From the NCBI RefSeq assembly GCF_047495875.1, contig NC_092470.1:15971001-16035000 (forward strand): a stretch of DNA of 64,000 nucleotides, read 5' to 3'. The position numbers and the translations under genes are program-made. Shown here one piece after another: positions 59,335-64,000 of this stretch; position 1 is the first letter of the stretch, and every line of letters starts with the position of its first letter. The DNA comes from Pithys albifrons albifrons (taxonomy: Eukaryota > Chordata > Aves > Passeriformes > Thamnophilidae). The notes under the pieces were generated by a model. The model did not search any database, was not told where the DNA came from, and saw nothing but the letters and a program-made list of their open reading frames with translations.

Positions 59335-62258
59335 TATATATAAAATGGTGCTAGAACCCACAGTCTATAATTTGTGGGTGACCTTTTACTACATGAGGAT
59401 AAATGGTTACAAATGAGGACCTCTGGTCTTGGCTGTTGTAACCTATTTTCTTACTTCTGTTAGTAAATCAAAAAACATGTATATCCATGGGGTTTTTAGA
59501 GTGTAACATTTGGCTTAGATTTAAGCTGGGATAACTGAACAAAGTGGAAAACCAAACAAATAAATATGATTATCCTGCAGTGTTTTGTTTCATGGAATCA
59601 GGTTCTGAAATAAGCAAAGTGTGTGGGATACTTTAAGGCCTGTAAGACAGACACGTTCTATTCCCATAATGAAATCTACTCCCTGAATTAGGTCTTTGTG
59701 CTAGTAGGAGCTTTTTTTTCTGTTTATTTTGTTACAAGCCTGCATTTTTGCTGAACTCAAGCAGCATGTTTAAACCTTCGATTTTTGAAGGCCCTTCTGT
59801 GATGAGGTTGGTGACATGATGCCCTTTTCTTGAAGGACTTGAAGCTCAGTCTCCAAGATCCAGGGTGTTCCAAGACATTTGGTTTTGAAATGCACTAATA
59901 AAGATTATTTGTGATGGGATGTGCACAGCAATTCAGGAATGGGATGGCAATAAAAACATTTGTTATAGGTAGATTATTTGCTACAAAAATCTAGGTAGCT
60001 GTTGGGTGATGGTGACTCCCTGAGCAGCAGGTAGGGAAAACTGGAAGATATATTTCTCAAAAGCTACATATTGTGTTCCCGGTTCCTATAGCTATTTCCA
60101 CCCCTCCTCCCCCATCCTTAAATGCACACACAGCTTTCTCCATTCTATTTGATCATCACAACACTGAGGAATAAGTCTGCAAGTCTTCCAAGACCTTAAA
60201 TAGTGACCCTCTGGGCTCTTGATTTCTCCACCTCAGTTTCAGTGGATTAATTTCTCTGTGGCAAGCTCTGATTGCTACTGAGCTGTGGCCTGCCTGCCTT
60301 TTTATTAGATGCCCCAATATCTTTGTCACAACAGAGAATGAATGTTGGTCTTCATGAATTTGTTAGCTTATTACTGATTTCTTTCAAGGTTTTCCTGAAC
60401 AGGGAGTAAAATGAAAACAAAACAAAAAATGAACAAACAAACAAAAAAAAATGAACAAACAAAACAAAACCAAAACCCCCACAAAAGTAAAAACCCTGAC
60501 AGAACAGCTGTATGTGTATTTCCTTTCTTTCATCTCTCATTCTTCCTTTCTTTGTCTGCATCTCCATTAAACCTTATTTAAAATCTCTGCTTCATCATCT
60601 GGGCTGTACCTCAGTCTCCAGGTCAGCCATTTATTTCCCATTTCCTTAGAGGAACACACAGGAAGTCTGGCTTGGTGGATATCCACAAGTCTGGAACCTC
60701 TGTTAATGCCTGCAAGACTGAAAACACTGTTTGAGAAGGTGTGTTCCTGAGAGGTAACAACACAGGGGGAAGGAAGGAAATCACCACTGGCATCTTAGAG
60801 GAAGGGTTACATAGGTAGCTGGACAGGATAGCTAATGGCAATGGGATTTTAATTTGGTTACATCTACATCAACAATTGCAAACAGTTCCAAAACACTCAG
60901 TAAAGCTTTGGGTAAAAAAAAAAATCCAAAACAGTGGTGGTTTGTGAGAGGCCTAGAAAGATATGAATCTTTTGAGTTGGAAAGGATGGCAAGGGAAAGA
61001 GTGTTACAAACAGAACCCTAGCAAGGACGTGTGATACACTCCAGATCACACTGTGCCAGAGCTACCCTTATCACCACTCCCTGTTCTGCCTTCCTGTGGA
61101 TCCTCACATCCTGAATTAAATCCGCGGGCTCTTTGCACACCTAAGATGCAGAAATTAATCTTTGCAAATAGTTGCCTTCTCTGTACAGTCCTCAGTCTCA
61201 TTTCATCTCCTGTAGAGGTTTAAGGAACTGTGCATGTCTGCAATCTCCTGAAATATTTCCCATTAGTATTTTCCTTGTTCTCATACAGAGCTTCCTGAGG
61301 GTTTATCCTTCTGGTTCTCATAGCAATTTAATAGCTGACTGTTGCTCATGAGAGAAAAGAAAGGTCAGCAAAAGCAAGGTTGGGATATCTCTGGTTCTCA
61401 TCTTTTTTACGGTTAAAAAGATCTCTTTCCTCAGATGTGAAGAGATGGTGATGCTGTGAATGTCATTCTGCTTATGATGGAAAAGGGGAATGGTTTTCAT
61501 TGTTTCCCAAAGGTGCTCTATCTGGATTTGTCTCATTTCCTCTCCAAGTTTGTTCCACAGCTGTATCTCCAGCCAGGAGACTTTTTCTCTGGCTTTTGCA
61601 CTTTCTGTTCTGGACTTTGTGATCTGCACTGTCATGAAGAAGAAATAAGTGTAACTGTACAGCCAGCACAGAGATGGAGAGGAGGTCTGCAGTGTACTAA
61701 ACACTGTACTAATTACTCTGAAGATCAGTCCTGAGCACCTCAGTTAGGAGGAGGGGCAGACTCAGAGCAGGTGGAAGTCACAGACTCTTTTGTTGCAGGT
61801 GAAGTCAGGCAAAGGGGCAAGCCACAGAGGAGTCCTTGCTTTTGTTTCTATTTCCCTTGAAATGTTGTCTGTGAATCATGGACACTGTGCACACCTCCAA
61901 CACAGGCACATTGGGGGATTGTGGGTGCCTTTTCTCTCAGTTATTGCACTTGTGAAATTTCTATTATTTTGTTTTTGATATATCTTTTTTATGCAGGATT
62001 GATTACTCTGGCTCCCTGAAGAGGAGGGTAATCTTCTTTCCAGGAATTTGTGGCTGTCTCAGTAAACTTAAGAACTCACCAAGATTAAGGATGTCTTTCT
62101 GTGCCCACCTCCTCCCTTTTATACTCTTTTACTATACCCTCCTCTGGGGCACGCAAGGTGCTTATGTTCAGATGCAGTCCCATGGGACCTACACTGATCT
62201 TTGCTGTGGATGTAGTTTCCATCTTTCCCTTTTTTTGCTTCAACGCTATTCCCTTCTG
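59335..62258. other. No recognised gene
   Basis: Contains the A-rich tract at 60411. A 128-codon minus frame (61318-61704) opens at GTG rather than ATG and has no motifs. Confidence 0.58.
60411..60495. repeat. A-rich (AAC/AAAC)n tract
   Basis: A-rich sequence with 'aacaaacaaac' units and a duplicated 'atgaacaaacaaa' block, ending in 'ccaaaacccccacaaaag'. Confidence 0.9.
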
Positions 62259-63098
62259 TCACAAACCAGTTTCTCCTGACTTACATCTGCGTGGGGGCAG
62301 ATAAACTGGTTTTTCAAAATGCTTATTAAAAACTACCTCTACTATGCTCCATTTCCTTCTGCTTCCAGCCATTTGCCTATGTTTCAGTACAAGGGTGATT
62401 GCACCTTCCCTGCCTTCTAAGGCCTGGCTCCAGCAGTCCATCCCCAGCTGACCCTTTCGCATCTCAGTGCTGTCTGGCCCTACCTCACAGTACTTGGCAG
62501 CACACCTTGTTCTGAGAGGTGTTTCAGTTACTGATGGGTGAGTGACTTGATTCAAAGTTTGCTTTGGATAAGCTCCCATGAATTGTAATGCTTGACTGTA
62601 GGTTATCCAAACTATCTGGGCCTTTTGAGACTCTAAATTGGCCTGGAAGATCCAGGCTGTTTTCTGAGATTTTGGCACTTCCTGATCCCAGAGAAGCTGT
62701 GGATAGCATGGCAACAGGCTTTTGTATGAGAGGTCAGCATTTTGGCTTCTTTTTTTAGCTGGATCCTGCAAAAGTAGTGAGCAAACAAACAAGCCCATTA
62801 GAACCAGGTGGTCCCAGAAGCCAGGTGGGAGCTGTAAGGAGCTCTCTGGTTTCTTATATTTGAGATGTGCATTGCCAGGACCTGCTGGCTGGCATTTGAC
62901 AGAGAGGAGAGTGGAGAGGCTGTCTATTTGCACAACATTGGATTTGGCACCTTGGTGCACTAATCCAGGGGTAGATCTGAGTGGAGGAGGGATGCTGCAC
63001 CCCAAAAAGTGACTAATGGAGATGGTTTTGATCAGAAAAAAATCACCCCAATACAATAGATGAAGCTGTGACTGACAAAGTGTGTGTTTTTGCTTGTG
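62259..63098 (-). other. Long unexplained open reading frame (179 codons from the first ATG)
   Basis: On the minus strand this frame has no stop from just after a TAG at 63099-63101 down to the stop at 62259-62261, about 280 codons. The first ATG is at 62798 and gives 179 residues; everything upstream of it would need a non-ATG start or an upstream exon. The predicted protein is basic and rich in Q, S and K. It has a short hydrophobic stretch right after the ATG (GLFVCSLLLQ) and five cysteines after the ATG. I see no known domain, and no promoter, polyA signal or splice sites that fit well. The local base composition is less AT-rich than most of the window, which favours chance open frames. 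It could be a decayed gene, an exon, a transposon remnant or chance. Confidence 0.2.
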
Positions 63099-63441
63099 CT
63101 ACAGCCTCTCACAACGGCGTATGTACAAACAGCTAGAGATTCATGGCTAATGCAATATCCTGTCTGGAGGGAGAGCAGGAGATTTGGACATGAGCAGACC
63201 AAGCAGTCCCTTGGCAGAGCCTCACCAGTTCCAGCACGCTGTAGTTTAGCAACTTTCAAGCCAAAAATCTTGTCCAGATCATTAACAGCCAGTGATCGAC
63301 CTATTCTCCCAGACTTTGTCTATGCAGTTTTTAAACACATTAACACTGGCCAATTATTATTATTAAGGCAGGAAGATTGATTGAGAGAGAGGGAAAATCC
63401 TGTCTTCTACAGCTCTATGTAAAGATCCAGCTGTTAAAGGG

Positions 63442-63452
63442 AAAAAAAAAAA
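63442..63452. repeat. A11 homopolymer
   Basis: Eleven consecutive A. Confidence 0.93.
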
Positions 63453-63703
63453 GTGGTCAAAGATTTGGATAAGTTCTGTAGAATAACCATTACTCCTGTA
63501 ACTGCAGTTGTGAAAGGATTCCCTACAGAATTTGGGGGTGGGATAGAGCTTATTACCTGCACTGCCAAGTCTGTGAGACAAAGAGAGCAAATCCCTGACC
63601 TCATGATGTCATCTATTTTCACTCAGCTTTGAATCCACTCTTCTCAGCTCAAAACCACTGGACAAACACAGTTGTTTTGTCAAACATGGATGTAAAATGG
63701 AAA

Positions 63704-63712
63704 GGGGGGGGG
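63704..63712. repeat. G9 homopolymer
   Basis: Nine consecutive G after 'tggaaa'. Confidence 0.93.
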
Positions 63713-64000
63713 ACTACCCTCAAACCTACATTCCCTTTACATTATAGTATGTTCTTCAGAGTAATTTACAGTGTTCTGATGTTTTTGCTTTACATACTGC
63801 AAACCTCCTTCTCTCCAGCTTGACTCTGGTGTGCAGCCTTCCTGCCCACATGGTGTCTGTTTCGTGCAGACGTCATGAAGTTATTGCTAAATCACAGCTG
63901 TCTTGCCAAACAACTGGTTCTTCCTCTGGCCAATTTTGTTCAGCCTCTGAAAAGCTACAGGACTTGTGCTGGGCCTCACTCAAACTTAAATGATGTGCTC

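Larger units (their letters stand above)
63102..64000. other. No recognised feature
   Basis: Short overlapping frames on both strands plus the A11 and G9 runs. Confidence 0.58.

Noticed and set aside
61318..61704. 128-codon minus-strand frame
   Set aside because: Opens at GTG and has no family signature.
1..64000. tRNA, rRNA, CRISPR, bacterial operon or CpG-island features
   Set aside because: No cloverleaf with B-box 'ggttcgaatcc', no rRNA signatures, no regularly spaced repeats, no ribosome-binding or operon structure, and no CpG-dense promoter region were seen.

Overview
The window looks like avian nuclear DNA. It is AT-rich, poor in CpG and sparse in repeats. The recognisable interspersed repeats are almost all 5'-truncated CR1 LINE fragments, several of which keep the typical bird CR1 3' end (a stretch like 'ggttggactc.gatgatctt' followed by degenerate 'attctatg' octamers). 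A passerine or other neoavian bird fits best, but the species and chromosome are inference and no single-copy gene anchors the locus.

I found no exon, full gene, rRNA, tRNA, CpG-island promoter or CRISPR array that I can support. The sequence reads as intergenic or deep intronic DNA. Open frames are short, overlap on both strands and carry no family motifs. Two exceptions deserve a check. One is a minus-strand frame with no stop for about 840 bases (62259-63098). The other is a 30-codon frame encoding a membrane-segment-like peptide directly after a textbook splice-acceptor-like tract (22065-22228).

Layout: 0-10 kb holds candidate conserved non-coding blocks, a TA microsatellite, a C22 homopolymer and an A/C-rich tract. 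10-29 kb is mostly unremarkable, with a GT repeat, several inverted repeats, a CRE/TGACA-like cluster near 19.35 kb and an AT-rich homeodomain-site-like block near 20.6 kb. From 29 to 58.6 kb lie the CR1 copies: 29165-29680 (+), 36779-36905 (-), 49667-49840 (-), 54175-54950 (-), 57740-57868 (+) and a doubtful remnant at 58507. A probable old MIR-like SINE lies near 43.1 kb. Between 47.3 and 49.1 kb there is a 22-bp tandem repeat and three strong palindromes. The last 5 kb contains a 20-bp palindrome, an A-rich tract and the long minus-strand frame.

There are no interacting genes to describe. Any function would be as cis-regulatory DNA, unannotated non-coding transcripts, or the two candidate frames. 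I saw no clear previously undescribed biological system.
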